Assembly (NCBI GenBank): GCA_003427395.1
Contig: BFEA01000010.1
Coordinates: 5,091,685 to 5,114,395, forward strand
Source of the DNA: Chara braunii
Taxonomy: Eukaryota > Streptophyta > Charophyceae > Charales > Characeae
DNA: 22,711 nucleotides
Reading direction: 5' to 3'
The notes beneath the pieces were generated by a model. That model saw only the letters and a program-made list of their open reading frames with translations. It made no database searches and was not told the origin of the DNA. The translations under genes and the position numbers were made by a program. Positions 1-9,250 of this stretch are shown here, piece after piece; the stretch's first letter is position 1, and every line of letters begins with the position of its first letter.

Positions 1-88
<88 letters not shown>
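1..88. repeat. (TC)n microsatellite
   Basis: Forty-four uninterrupted TC dinucleotides open the window. The run starts at base 1, so its true length is unknown. It is a perfect homopurine/homopyrimidine tract on opposite strands. No gene overlaps it. Confidence 0.98.
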
Positions 89-90
<2 letters not shown>

Positions 91-375
91 TTTGTGCATG
101 ATCATCCAGTGCCACGTTAGTGTCACAACCAACCATGCTCTGCACTGGTGTTCTATCGCCACCTCAGCAACAATGCACCGCATCGACAATGTTGTCATCG
201 TCTTCTCCACGTCATCATCTTCAACGGTAGATGTGTGTGCGCATGTCAATGTCCAGATCACAATTATAATCGCGCACGTCTATAGCTGCGATTCAGTCGT
301 TGTGTGATACCTCCCTCACTTACCTCGGCGAGTCACGGCGCACAACAGCAAATCGCGACGAAGAAGGTATTACAA
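89..375. other. Non-coding stretch, possible internal part of a minus-strand LTR element
   Basis: No recognisable protein is encoded here; a 71-codon open frame at 92-307 is low-complexity (rich in Val, His, Ser) and matches nothing I know. The stretch lies on the internal side of the minus-strand primer-binding motif at 376-387, so by position it could be the 5' leader of a minus-strand retroelement cut off by the TC microsatellite. That reading is inference only. Confidence 0.3.
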
Positions 376-387
376 GCTCTGATACCA
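376..387 (-). promoter_or_regulatory. tRNA-iMet primer-binding site, minus strand
   Basis: The minus strand reads TGGTATCAGAGC, the exact 12-base complement of the plant initiator-Met tRNA 3' end used to prime LTR retrotransposon reverse transcription. Immediately 5' of it on the minus strand is TTACA plus a 3-nt spacer, the usual layout of an LTR ending in CA followed by the PBS. The LTR would therefore run rightward from about 391 (plus strand TGTAATG...), and the internal region leftward. The far LTR end and any coding region are not visible. Confidence 0.6.
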
Positions 388-823
388 AATTGTAATGAAC
401 CCAGGTTGGAGGAAACTCGTCAAGTGTTGAAATACAAGATAATTCAGCGCTGATAAATATCTCCTATAATTGTGAAATGTCATCTGTAATACAATGTCTC
501 ATTACCATAGGACGAAGGAGGAAAGGGGGAGAACAGACTAAGAGGGTGGAAGATAAAGTATCCATCATTGTCCGCGTAGATAGAAACCCCTCAATCCCCA
601 CTCCTTCTTCGGGCACCTCCTCTCCTCCACATCAGCAAACAATTTCCCAGAAACGAGCCTGACGAGATCTGGCCACAACATAGTGCCACATAGGCACAGA
701 TTCCCCATGAAGACGTCTCTGCAGTGCACAATGTCGACAGAATCAACAGGTAAGTCTCCTCTCTCTCACTCAATCAATCCCACAGATCCCCATCTCCCTC
801 CTTGTCGTATCCCAATCAGTAAT

Positions 824-900
824 GAAGACAGTGTGGCATGCGTCATGTCAGCAATGTCGAAGACAGTATGGCAAGTGCCATGTCAGCATACAAGAAGACA
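824..900. repeat. 35-bp tandem repeat, about 2.2 copies
   Basis: Units beginning GAAGACAG start at 824, 859 and 894, exactly 35 bp apart. The first two full copies share the GAAGACAGT...CATGTCAGCA framework with several substitutions; the third is partial. Confidence 0.8.
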
Positions 901-974
901 GATGGTGCCAGAAGCAGAGAGGCGCCAACATGCGAAGGAGCAGTCTCGCGTCGTCGTCGCACAATGCCAGCATA

Positions 975-1018
975 GAGCCAGCGTCTTGCCACCGTCGAGC
1001 CAGCGTCGTGCCAGTGTC
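975..1018. repeat. 22-bp tandem duplication
   Basis: GAGCCAGCGTC starts at 975 and again at 997; the two adjacent 22-bp units differ at only a few positions. A weaker GCCAGCAT relative lies just upstream. Confidence 0.75.
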
Positions 1019-1278
1019 AAGCAGCAAGGCAAGACTGAATGTTGACTCCCAGGGCAGGGTCAATAAATACTGTTGACGAAGTTGAACAGCCTCTGGTCTC
1101 CCATGTACGGAGGCTTAGATTGACTTACAGCCGACGGCCTGGATCTCGTACAGTTGCAGACTTCCACTTGGACCTAATGCTGTCTGGATACCTGCGTACA
1201 ACCAAGTGTGTGTGTCTGACCGGCGGCCTGGACTGGGTCCATGAAGACTTTGACTCGTGAGCCTCAATATTCCGACAT

Positions 1279-1300
1279 ACAGTTGACTTCGGTCAACTGT
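1279..1300. other. Hairpin with 9-bp stem and TTCG tetraloop
   Basis: ACAGTTGAC (1279-1287) and GTCAACTGT (1292-1300) are perfect reverse complements separated by TTCG, giving a C(UUCG)G loop on the plus-strand RNA, the extra-stable tetraloop class. The stem also places TTGAC, the W-box core bound by plant WRKY factors, on both strands. It is followed by a G-rich run (CGGGGGCAGGG). Whether it acts in RNA or as a binding site is unknown. Confidence 0.75.
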
Positions 1301-1769
1301 CGGGGGCAGGGCCTCTGAAGCCACGTTTCAGGGGTTTTGTTCCCCACAGTCGATCGTAGGGCCTGAGGGCCGGCTCATGGCCTGCGGGTGGCCCCCTTGG
1401 CCGACGACATAGGCAATTTGAACGGGTTATTGCAAATTTGTCAGTCTGTCAAAAGAACATAGCAAACCCCATATGAGTGAATTGCTGGTAGGGGCAAGTG
1501 TGTGAGCTCAGTTGATCAAAGCTCTGGCGTGCCAGGAGGTTGTGGGTGCAATTCTGGTCGTCCCTCGTCCTCTTGTGCACAAATTCAGTTAGTGTCACAG
1601 CTTGACATCCCACATATTTCCCGGCCAGCATAGTGCACCAGATAGAACCTTGAGAAGGGTTTGGGGGCTAATGTGTGATGGGTTATTACCAAGGAGAGAA
1701 TAAGTTGATCTTCAAGGGGCAGAGGGGCAGCTGAGGGGTCAGGAGGGAACACCACTCTACCGGGCTTTG
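1301..1769. other. Intergenic, nothing recognised
   Basis: No supported gene. 1301-1400 is GC-rich with GGGCC/GGCCC-type runs; 1440-1770 has only short overlapping open frames on the minus strand with no recognisable motif. Confidence 0.4.
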
Positions 1770-1784
1770 CCATGAAGGATTATC

Positions 1785-2110
1785 CTGGGAGGCAGGGGGA
1801 ATTGTCCTACTCTGCGGGGAGTAGGGTAGTGACAAGGGGGAGAGTCAGGAGGGGACCGCTTGGGGAGCGCTGCTCCACAGGGCAGCATCATCGAGGGAGG
1901 TGAATGTTCCGCAGGACCAGTGGCAGACTAGGGGGTATGTCCTACTGTGGGTCATGGGTGACAGGGTGGTGGCAAGGGGCTTTGAGGGCTTGGTTCACCC
2001 TCGGGGAGCAGCACCCTGTGAAGGCATCGTCATTGAGGCTGGTGTGTGGGTGCAGAGTTTGGGGTGTGTCATAGCTTGGGTTGTGGACCGGAGGGTAGTG
2101 TCAAAAGTGG
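1785..2110. repeat. Degenerate ~130-bp direct repeat, three copies
   Basis: The pattern TGTCCTAC/TGTCATAG followed by a G-rich GGGTAGTG/GGGTGGTG/GGGTAGTG and a GTCAAAA/GGCAAGG element recurs with starts near 1801, 1936 and 2065. Copies are strongly diverged, so boundaries are approximate. The 76-codon open frame at 1900-2130 lies inside the repeat and is not supported as a gene. Confidence 0.45.
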
Positions 2111-2280
2111 GCCGGCTCAGTGGCTGGTGAATGATAAGAAAGGTGACTCTTTGGATCATAAGAAAGGAGAGATGCAACAGAACTCTGGACAGCTCCAACA
2201 ATTCACGGGACCGCATATGGGCATCCACCAAGACACTGATTCAGGTGCAGATCCTATGCACGTGGAAAAAAGTTAAGCTC

Positions 2281-2426
2281 TCTATGGCAGAAAATGCGGA
2301 CCTGCAACAGAGAATCAGGGCTAAGTTCAGGAGAGTCTGGTTGGTAAGTGGTATCTATGGCGGAAAATCCAGACCAGCAATAGAGAATCAGGGCTAAGTT
2401 CAAGAGAGTATGGTTGGTAAGTGGTA
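2281..2426. repeat. 73-bp tandem duplication
   Basis: Copy 1 (2281-2353) and copy 2 (2354-2426) both begin TCTATGGC and end TTGGTAAGTGGTA, sharing AGAGAATCAGGGCTAAGTTC in between. They differ at roughly ten positions, so the duplication is old but not ancient. Confidence 0.9.
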
Positions 2427-3220
2427 AGGTCACAGATATAAATGGCACCAGCCTCAGATGGAAAGACTCGCAAAAGTCTGACTCGGGACTCAGGATGCAG
2501 CCCACCCAACCACTAGCTCCACAAGACCCCGACCAGGCTACGTAATTGGAATAACTTCCGAATAAGAAGCTGGATTCGCAGAATACCAGCCGGCGGCCAG
2601 CATCAGCAACAGTTCTAACAGAACTTCGTGATGGTTAGCAGAGGGTACTTCATACCCACGCCCCTCCTGTGTTTCTTAGCTTCCTCCGCTTTCCACCATC
2701 ATCATGTTGCCCTTCTCTGTTGTGATATTATACCCCACCCTGATAATGAGGTGAATCCCTTCTTTGTGACGGGGCTGAGGCAGAGCAGCGAGGTCGAGGA
2801 AGAGAGAGGGAGGGAGTGAGAGCACACACACAGACGCACTCAACTCGACACGGACTCCGCGTGGACTCGACACGACTCGACGGACGCAGACACAAAGTGG
2901 CAAAGTGGCGAAGTCGCAAAGTCGCAATCTTGATTCCGAACACAATGTCACAGCAAGTCACACTGAAGCACAAGCACTGAGGCTGAAAACTGAATGCCCG
3001 AACTCTGCTTGAGTCCGGTCTTAAGTACCGGACCCAAGTTGAGTCCGAGGGCAGAACTGCAATTTTCCTCGGGGCTGAACTGAAAATCGAAGATCTGAGC
3101 CTGGGTGCCAGAATGCCGGATGGCGCCAAGTATTGAAATCCGAAAGTGCCAGAGGCAGGATTTGAGAATGGGTGCCAACTGCAGAGGGCGCCAACAGTCA
3201 GGAACTGGAGATCAGAGACT
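2427..3220. other. Intergenic, short internal repeats only
   Basis: No gene is supported. A short AAAGTGGC/AAAGTCGC repeat lies around 2894-2927, and GTCCGGT (3013-3019) pairs perfectly with ACCGGAC (3027-3033) across a 7-nt loop. Open frames on the minus strand (2676-2951, 2728-3129) overlap in different frames and are Arg/Cys/Ser rich shadows of repetitive sequence. Confidence 0.4.
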
Positions 3221-3225
3221 CAAAA

Positions 3226-3370
3226 AAAATAGGGGGGTTCCCTATTCTGGCGCAGGGGCTGGTGCGTGGGTCAACATCAGTCCCAGTGGAGGCAGAAATG
3301 GGCAAGGGGCGGGGGGGCATGCTTTAGGTGGGAACTGCGTGCTCCTGGGGAAAGGGGGGTAGAGGGTTGG
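3226..3370 (+). other. G-rich patch with quadruplex-forming potential
   Basis: The plus strand carries repeated G runs of four to seven, including GGGGCGGGGGGG near 3304-3318 and GGGGAAAGGGGGG near 3347-3359. Four or more such runs within about 150 bases meet the loose criterion for G-quadruplex potential, though loops between some runs are long. Confidence 0.45.
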
Positions 3371-3758
3371 TCCTATATTGGGGCCGAGGGAGAGTGGGTG
3401 ACTCGCCTCGGCGGAGGCAGGGGTGATCTCTCTCGAAGAATTCTAACATCCAGTTTAGTATTTCTTTCCATTTGGTTTGCCTCTCGAGGAGGTTGTAGGA
3501 ATACGTGCTATCTGGCAAGTCATCTGCGATCCTGCGAAGGGTGGTCGAAAATTCGGTGGCCCTTGAGGACCAATGCTGGAGCAACGCTGGCCGGAGTCGG
3601 AGCCACAACTCTGTGACCTAGCTGAAGTTGCGGGGTGAGGCCAGGTAGAGAGATCTGGGGGGCTGTTTGCGGGGCAGTCTCAATGGTCATCGGGGGTCGT
3701 AACTAGACCAATGCTGGTCGGTGCTGGAGCAAGGTGGTGCAACAGTTACTCTGTAACC
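3371..3758. other. Intergenic, faint duplication
   Basis: No gene supported. The string ACCAATGCTGG with a nearby GCTGGAGCAA and CTCTGT(G/A)ACCT occurs around 3569-3620 and again around 3707-3758, suggesting a diverged ~138-bp duplication. Possible U3 of a 5' LTR if the TATA-like site at 3759 is its promoter. Confidence 0.3.
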
Positions 3759-3766
3759 TATAAAAA
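3759..3766 (+). promoter_or_regulatory. TATA-box-like element
   Basis: TATAAAAA in the context CCTATAAAAAGG is a good match to the plant TATA box. It lies about 1.06 kb upstream of the PBS-like site at 4821 and 1.7 kb upstream of the gag start, so it could drive the gypsy element from within a long 5' LTR. Position and sequence are the only support. Confidence 0.4.
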
Positions 3767-4817
3767 GGGCTTTTACGATTCAGACCCCGAATCAGGACCC
3801 CAACATGAAGGGGCCCAGTCGGCCAGAACCTGGAGTTACGAATCAACATTTCAAAAGCCAAGTTCCACTGAGGCAAATGTCGCGTCCAGACTGAAACGAA
3901 AAGTCATTTTGCAAAAGTCACACCCAGGTCCTGTGCGGACAGTCAAATTTGAGGCTGAGTAGGGGTCACGTCTGTTCAACAAATAGTCAAAGGCCGCAGG
4001 CCCAGTTTAGTCTCAGTCCCAGAGGTCAAGTCTTGAGTTAGACCAGAAGTCCAAAAGGCAGGCCTGAAAAGCCACAGCAGCAGCAGACCATGGGAAAGAT
4101 ACTCGGACTCACACTTCGCAACAAACAGGCAGTGGGCATGTGGTACCAGGGAATTCGGCCAGAGGCTGGCCCAACCAAGACCAGTCCAACACTACAAAAG
4201 ACTGGCCAGCCTCCCATTTAGGCAGATGCTCATTCACATGAGAGTGTGGAAGTGCTAGTGCACTTGTGGACCAGATGTGAGGGAGTTGCGCTATGCCAGA
4301 GAGCAGCGCTGAGTAAAAAGAGAGAGAGGGGAAGGTGGGCGCTGGCATGGAAGAAGGCAGTCATAGCTGCGCCAGCTCTAGGAGGCAATGTAGTTAGTAG
4401 TTAGAGGTAGTAGAGCAGTGAGTAGTATTCAGAGTTGATCCTCATGTGTGTGTTAGTAGTAGGGAGTGCGCATGTGAGAGAAGAAGAAGATTGTGAAGAG
4501 TGAAGACCATAACCGTCAAGTGAGAGAGAGATAAGAGGGAGAGAGAGTGAGCTATGGTAGACACTTACCTGAAGAGTGTTGAACTTGGTGTTGGTAACAA
4601 GCGCTGATGAGCACAGATGCTGAGACTCTTGATGATTGAAGAAGACTTGTAATCTTGTTCAGCGCTGGACAATTGAACTTTTGATCCTCTCTTAAAATCC
4701 GGTTGTGATAATTGAGTTGCGCTATCTGGTCTACTACTTATCTTCTCTATGTGCAATGTGTTACATGCATGCTAGTGTGAACACTCTATCGTTTGGTGAG
4801 CTTTGAGGTTCATTGCA
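3767..4817 (+). mobile_element. Candidate R-U5 part of a 5' LTR (uncertain)
   Basis: This stretch lies between the TATA-like site and the PBS-like site and ends in TTGCA at 4817, compatible with an LTR terminus ending in CA. 4370-4560 is A/G-rich (AGTAGT and GAGAGA runs), as in many plant LTR and leader regions. No second copy of it is seen downstream, so LTR identity cannot be proved. No gene is supported; the open frame at 3711-3962 has no recognisable motif. Confidence 0.25.
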
Positions 4818-4820
4818 AAT

Positions 4821-4832
4821 TGGTATTGGAGC
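4821..4832 (+). promoter_or_regulatory. PBS-like site of the gypsy element
   Basis: TGGTATTGGAGC matches the initiator-Met PBS TGGTATCAGAGC at 10 of 12 positions. It follows TTGCA (4813-4817) plus a 3-nt AAT spacer, the same LTR-end/spacer/PBS layout as at 376-391 on the other strand, and lies on the expected side of gag. A chance match is possible because two central bases differ. Confidence 0.4.
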
Positions 4833-5477
4833 TGCACTCATTACACTCACTGGAGTTCGTTGGCAAGCATAAGGCCGGCGAGAAGAGAAGTTTGGAGGAG
4901 GAGAGAGAAAGTGGTGTGGGATCTGGAGGGAAGAGTGTCGAAGAAGAAGGGGCTAAAGTGGAAGATTACGTACCTGATTGGAGCAGCGCTGGAGCATGGA
5001 GTGTACGTGGAGCTTCATCGACGGATGTCATATCAAATAAGCTCGCCTGCCCCCTAAGACCTGATTGCATGCTGAATGTGTGTGTGATTGGTGCCTTCCC
5101 ATAGTCACTTGTGGTCGCTGCTGCTGTCTGGTTTAGCCATCATTGTAGACTGGTAGTGAAGTCTGAAGGAGGACTGGATTAGTTTTGGGCTCAAGTCATG
5201 CTGCAGAGTCAGATTGTGAAGAAATCTAGGGAATACTAGTCCTAGCGAAATTAGAACTGATCTACAACGACATCCTAGTGTATGTGAATCTACATTGAGT
5301 CCAATCAATCAACACTCCTGAGAGAAAGAAGTTTAGCCAGGCAGCAGAAAGGAAAAGGGAAAAATATATATATATATAAAATTCGGCCAAATTCCAACCA
5401 TCTAAGGTAGATTAATTAGGACCTGGGGGGGGGCCTACTTGGTGAGGGAGTGGAGGTACACCTATGCTTGTTCCACC
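4833..5477 (+). other. Gag leader, non-coding
   Basis: This 645-bp stretch between the PBS-like site and the gag ATG resembles an LTR-element leader. It includes (TA)n at about 5364-5378 and a G9 run at 5425-5433. An open frame at 4793-5104 (103 codons from a GTG) is charged and lacks any known motif; it is not called. Confidence 0.35.
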
Positions 5478-6480
5478 ATGGATGACTACCCCATGTATGG
5501 GAGTGGCATTGTCTATTCTTTTGGGCCCACTATTCCAGCTCTTCTTCCCTCTTGGCTTTGGGAGGATGTCCACCTCCAGTATGATGATGAAATTCGGAAA
5601 GGTGAAAAGCCCGGACTCTCTGCTGCAGAGCAGGTTGAGGTAGATCGCCGTCTGGCCGAGAAGAAGAAAGAAAAAGAAGAGAAAAAGAAACACAAAGAGG
5701 AAAAAGTAAAGAAGAAAGTCAAAGTAGAGGAAGAAAGAATAAAAAAAGAATTAAAAGAGAAGCTGGAAAAACAGCTACAAGAAGAGTTGAAGCTTATTGA
5801 AGAAGAAGAAGAACGCGAGGACAAAGGGGACAAGTTAATCAGACATCGGACTGAAAGAGGAGAGAGTAGCCAGTCTGGCGTAATTTCTATGCAGCTAGAA
5901 GCATTGAACTGGTTTGAGCAGTATGGATATAAAGGTGAAACGGTTGTGGAAACAGGCGAGGAGAAAGATTACTTTATTGCAAAATTGGTTGCAGTTAAAG
6001 ATGAAGCAGAGAAAAAGCTTATGTTGGAAGAAAAGCGGGCGGATTGCATAATAAAGTGCTGGCAGCAAAAAGGTAGGAAATGGAAGAAAGAGAAAAATGC
6101 AAGCAGAGGGGGAGAGACTGCAACATGAATTTCAAGAAGAAAAAGAGAAACAGACAGTTACTGAAGAACAACTCTCGCTCCTGATTGAGACTGTTCTCCA
6201 CACCCAGCAAGAGTTCACTGCGTTAAACAAGACCATGCAGAAGATTGAGTACCATCAGTTCGAATTTGAAGGGGTCTGGAACACCTTCCTGCAGAGATCT
6301 GCCCAAAAGATAGACCAACATATGAAAGCATATATTGAAAAGTTGGATGAGCAGATCTGCAAAAAGTTTAACCCCGCAGTGACTGAGAAAATAATCCGTA
6401 GTGGCGGAGGAGGTGGAGGAGATGGAGATAGAGATGGAGATGGAGATAGAAAAAAAAAGCAGAGGAGCTTAGAAAGATAA
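5478..6480 (+). pseudogene. gag: Gag N-terminal charged coiled-coil region, frameshifted
   Basis: Translation probably starts at ATG 5478, which sits in CCACCATGG, an ideal Kozak context; the open frame itself extends upstream to 5439 without another ATG. After about 50 ordinary residues (including PALLPSWLWEDV) comes a long Lys/Glu-rich segment (about residues 62-125), a predicted coiled coil, as in many plant gypsy Gag N-termini. The frame is open to 6128, then continues in the +1 frame from about 6097 to 6480, where the line HEFQEEKEKQTVTEEQL carries on the helical pattern and ends in a Gly/Asp repeat (SGGGGGGDGDRDGDGD, 6400-6447). The second break coincides with an A9 run (6450-6458). Gag forms the cytoplasmic virus-like particle; this N-terminal part has no known enzymatic role. 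Confidence 0.75.
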
Positions 6481-7545
6481 AGGTGAAGGTTCCGTGGACA
6501 TACACAGGTAAGAGAGAAGAGAGCGTTTTCCACTGGCAAACCGCAGTAGAAACTTACCTGTATGGGCAGAGGATTCCATATTGGGATAGAGTCCTTATGG
6601 CAAGTTCGTGTATGGCCGGTGACGCAATGGGTTTCACTATATCCCTGCAGAAAGAAGCGAATTGTCAGACTATGTTTGAGTCCTCCCAACATACCCGAAT
6701 AGAAGATTTCTTCAAAGCACTTCGGGAAAGATTTGAAGATAAAGACATGAAGATAAGAACCTTGCGCGTAGGACTGAGTCCTTAATTCTCAACATAGTTG
6801 ATAGGAAATGGAAGAGTGCTTCGACACTTAAGGCTACCATGGATGAACTTTTGTAGTGCCCTGAACATGGGTTAACACCAGCGCAAATCCTGAACAACTT
6901 CGCTAGAGCCTTGCCCGATCCGCTTCGCACCCAGTTATATCCCCGCACAAAGGAAGAGGGGATGACTTATGAAAAGTTCAGCAAGATCACTATAGATCAT
7001 GCTGGCTTCCTCATGGAAACAAACTACTGTCACTGCAGGAAAGACCCGCAAGCAGGCAAAAAGTGGCAGAATCGAACTATGTGAGGAAACATACTTGGGA
7101 AAGATAACCTTCTTTTGACGTTTGAGGAAGGAGGAATAGAGTCCGCACCATATGAACAAATAGATTATGGCTTGGAAGGGGACGTCAACGCCCGATTAGT
7201 TAAGGAGGGGGACTATGCAGCCGTTGCAGCCCGTGGAGGAGGGATCGTGGTAGAGGGAGAGGAGGCTGCGGTCGTGGAGGGCGAGGACCCGTCGCCCAGA
7301 GGGGTAGTGGCATAGGTAGCTACTACGTGGGTGGTAGGGGCAATGGTCCCTCTCAAGGCGGACGAGGTCCCAACTCCACATGGGGTAGAGGAAGAGGTAG
7401 TTACACGCGGTCATATCCTCCCCATCCTGGCATTCCCATATCGATGAAAAAACTTAGGAAGAACGAAAGGTCGCGAGACAATGTTTCAAATGTGGTGACC
7501 CCGAGTCCCCGACCACATAGTTCCTTTTTGCCTAGAGTATAAGTA
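6459..7545 (+). pseudogene. gag: Gag capsid (Retrotrans_gag) and remnant zinc knuckle
   Basis: From about 6459 the frame reads KVPWTYTGKREESVFHWQTA and later FFKALRERF, the pattern of the Retrotrans_gag capsid domain. The ORF stops at 6783; similarity resumes in another frame from about 6771 (ESLILNIVDRKWKSA) through ALPDPLRTQLYP and ILGKDNLLLTFEEGG. That part is cut by TAG at 6854 and TGA at 7082, both one C-to-T change from CAG and CGA. A Gly/Arg-rich stretch follows at about 7215-7400, and the nucleic-acid-binding CCHC knuckle is reduced to CFKC (7482-7493), with the His and last Cys positions lost and a stop inside it. This is a clear pseudogene; a working copy would package the element RNA. 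Confidence 0.8.
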
Positions 7546-7772
7546 CCCAAAAAGGAACAACCAGTAGGGGTTAGAGTTGCTCCTACAGGAGCTTTAGATG
7601 CAAGCAGATTGTCATCCTCCCGTCTGAAAGCTCCAATGGCAGAAACTGAGGTGATAGACAGTCCCCACCTAGTTAGCTGTCCAGAGGTTGTTTGTGTTAG
7701 TACCTCTCTAGGTGGTTCCCTCACTGGCATGGGTGATGAGCTGGCCACTCGTCACCGAGCCTGGACCGAAAT
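7546..7772 (+). other. Gag-protease linker
   Basis: This stretch separates the zinc-knuckle remnant from the protease. It is open in one frame (7609-7797) with residues such as TEVIDSPHLV but no catalytic motif, as expected for the variable linker of plant gypsy elements. It ends in an A11 run (7773-7783) where the reading frame changes. Confidence 0.5.
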
Positions 7773-7783
7773 AAAAAAAAAAA

Positions 7784-8150
7784 GAAAGGGCAGTTAATTA
7801 TAGCAGACATGGAGGTAACTAAGATCGGGGTTGGTGCTTTGATTGATAGTGGGTCAACCCGCAACTTCATAAGTAAGAAAGGTTTGCAAAAGTTGCATCT
7901 TGGACTTAAGGTACAAAAATTAGAGGAGCCCATAGTTAGTAAATTAGCTGACAATAGAGAAATGGTTGTTGATAAGTATGTTGAAGGGGTTAGGGCATAC
8001 CTCCGGCTAGAAGCAGAGGGGAAGGTGGAACGCGTTCTCCACTCTCTGACTCTCTTGGTGGAGGATAGTCTCCCTTTTGACATCATTCTAGAAACTGATT
8101 GGGGTGAAGTTGTTGATGGAGATGTAACATGCGTGTTATCTTCCTAGTCC
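7784..8150 (+). pseudogene. pol: Retropepsin-like aspartic protease of the gypsy element
   Basis: The frame beginning just after the A11 run reads QLIIADMEV and then GALIDSGSTRNFIS; the DSG catalytic triad has Asp at 7845-7847. Downstream LPFDIILETDW matches the second conserved block (usually ILGxDW), with Gly replaced by Glu. About 120 residues are visible, the normal size for this RVP-type domain, which works as a homodimer to cut the Gag-Pol polyprotein. The methionine at 7809 is internal rather than a true start. The frame ends at a TAG at 8145-8147; the next domain continues one frame over, so a one-base insertion near 8130-8147 broke the join. Confidence 0.85.
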
Positions 8151-9250
8151 CCAAGGTGGAAAGAAGAAAGTACGTTTGTATCATGAATCAGGTGATGAAA
8201 GCAGCTTAACTCATTGTTGTATGAGTGGCCCAGCGTTTGCCCGTCATGTAAAAAAAAATGTTTTGATTGATCAAGTTTTTGTGGCATATGTGCGCCCAAT
8301 GAAAGAAGATGAGCCTAAGGAAGAATCCAAACCCTCAAAAATTGAAAAGTTGTTGAAAGAATTCGCAAATGTGACAGACTTCCCAAGCGGAGTGGTGGAT
8401 CCACCCGTTAAGCACCGGATTGAGAGTGTGCCCTGTAGCAAGATCCCAAAGGGACCAATCTATAGGATGTCACCTAAAGAATTGGACGAACTACGAGCAC
8501 AACTAGATGAGTTGTTGGAAAAGGGTTGGATTAGACCTAGTTCTTCGCCTTATGGTGCGCCAGTGTTATTTGTGCCAAAGAAAGATGGCGGGGTACGCAT
8601 GTGTATAGACTGTAGAAGTTTGAATGATATAACAATTAAAAATGTTGAGCCATTACCGCGGATTGATGATTTATTAGACAGGGTGCAAGGTTGCAAATAC
8701 TTTACTAAGATTGATCTAAAGTCTGGTTACCATTAGATCGAAGTGGAACCAGAAGATCAACATAAGACTGCGTTTCGGACCAGGTACGGGCACTATGAGT
8801 TTATTGTGATGTCGTTCGGTCTAACGAATGCGCCTGGAACTTTTCAAAGGAGTATGAATGATCTCTTTCGAGAATGCCTTGACAAGTTTGTTGTCGTATA
8901 TTTAGATGATATTCTCGTTTTTGGTAAGAGTCTGAATGAGCATTGCGAGCACGTTCAACTTGTGTTAAATAAGTTGCGTGAGGCAACTTTTAAGTTAAAC
9001 CCGAAAAAATATGAGTGGGCGAAGCGTCAAGTTTTATATCTTGGGCACATTGTAGATGGAGATGGGATCACACCGGAAGACTCCAAGATTGCAGCCATAT
9101 GAGACTGGCCTAACCCTCGTACACTGACGGAACTATGATCGTTCCTTGGTTTGGCCAACCATTACCGCAAGTTCGTAAGGAACTTCACGGTAATTGCTGT
9201 TCCCCTACGCAGATTACTAAAGGAAGAAACAATCTGGAAATGGGATCAAG
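8150..9250 (+). pseudogene. pol: Reverse transcriptase domain
   Basis: All RT blocks lie in a single frame. [20 protein letters not shown] (fingers) is followed by [11 protein letters not shown] (motif A, catalytic Asp at 8713-8715), FGLTNAPGTFQ (motif B; usually NAPATFQ) and VVVYLDDILVF (motif C, YLDD at 8899-8910), then LGHIVDGDGI and SFLGLANHYRKFV of the thumb/connection. The catalytic aspartates are intact. Stops interrupt the frame at 8734 (TAG), 9100 (TGA) and 9136 (TGA), at sites where the family normally has Gln, Arg and Arg; each is one C-to-T transition away. The enzyme would copy element RNA to cDNA in cytoplasmic particles. Confidence 0.95.

Larger units (their letters stand above)
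391..1260. other. Non-coding; possible LTR of the minus-strand element, with short tandem repeats
   Basis: If the PBS at 376-387 is real, the first few hundred bases here are its LTR; the outer TG/CA boundary cannot be set without a second copy. Short open frames (477-662, 683-1045, 822-1076) overlap each other, are Ser/Gln/Arg rich and contain the small tandem repeats listed separately, so I do not call them genes. Confidence 0.3.

Noticed and set aside
4793-5104. 103-codon plus-strand open frame between PBS-like site and gag
   Set aside because: Starts at GTG before the PBS-like site, has no recognisable motif, and is better explained as element leader.
6255-6692. 145-codon minus-strand open frame
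   Set aside because: Antisense shadow of gag; its Ser/Pro run mirrors the Gly/Asp repeat of the plus strand.
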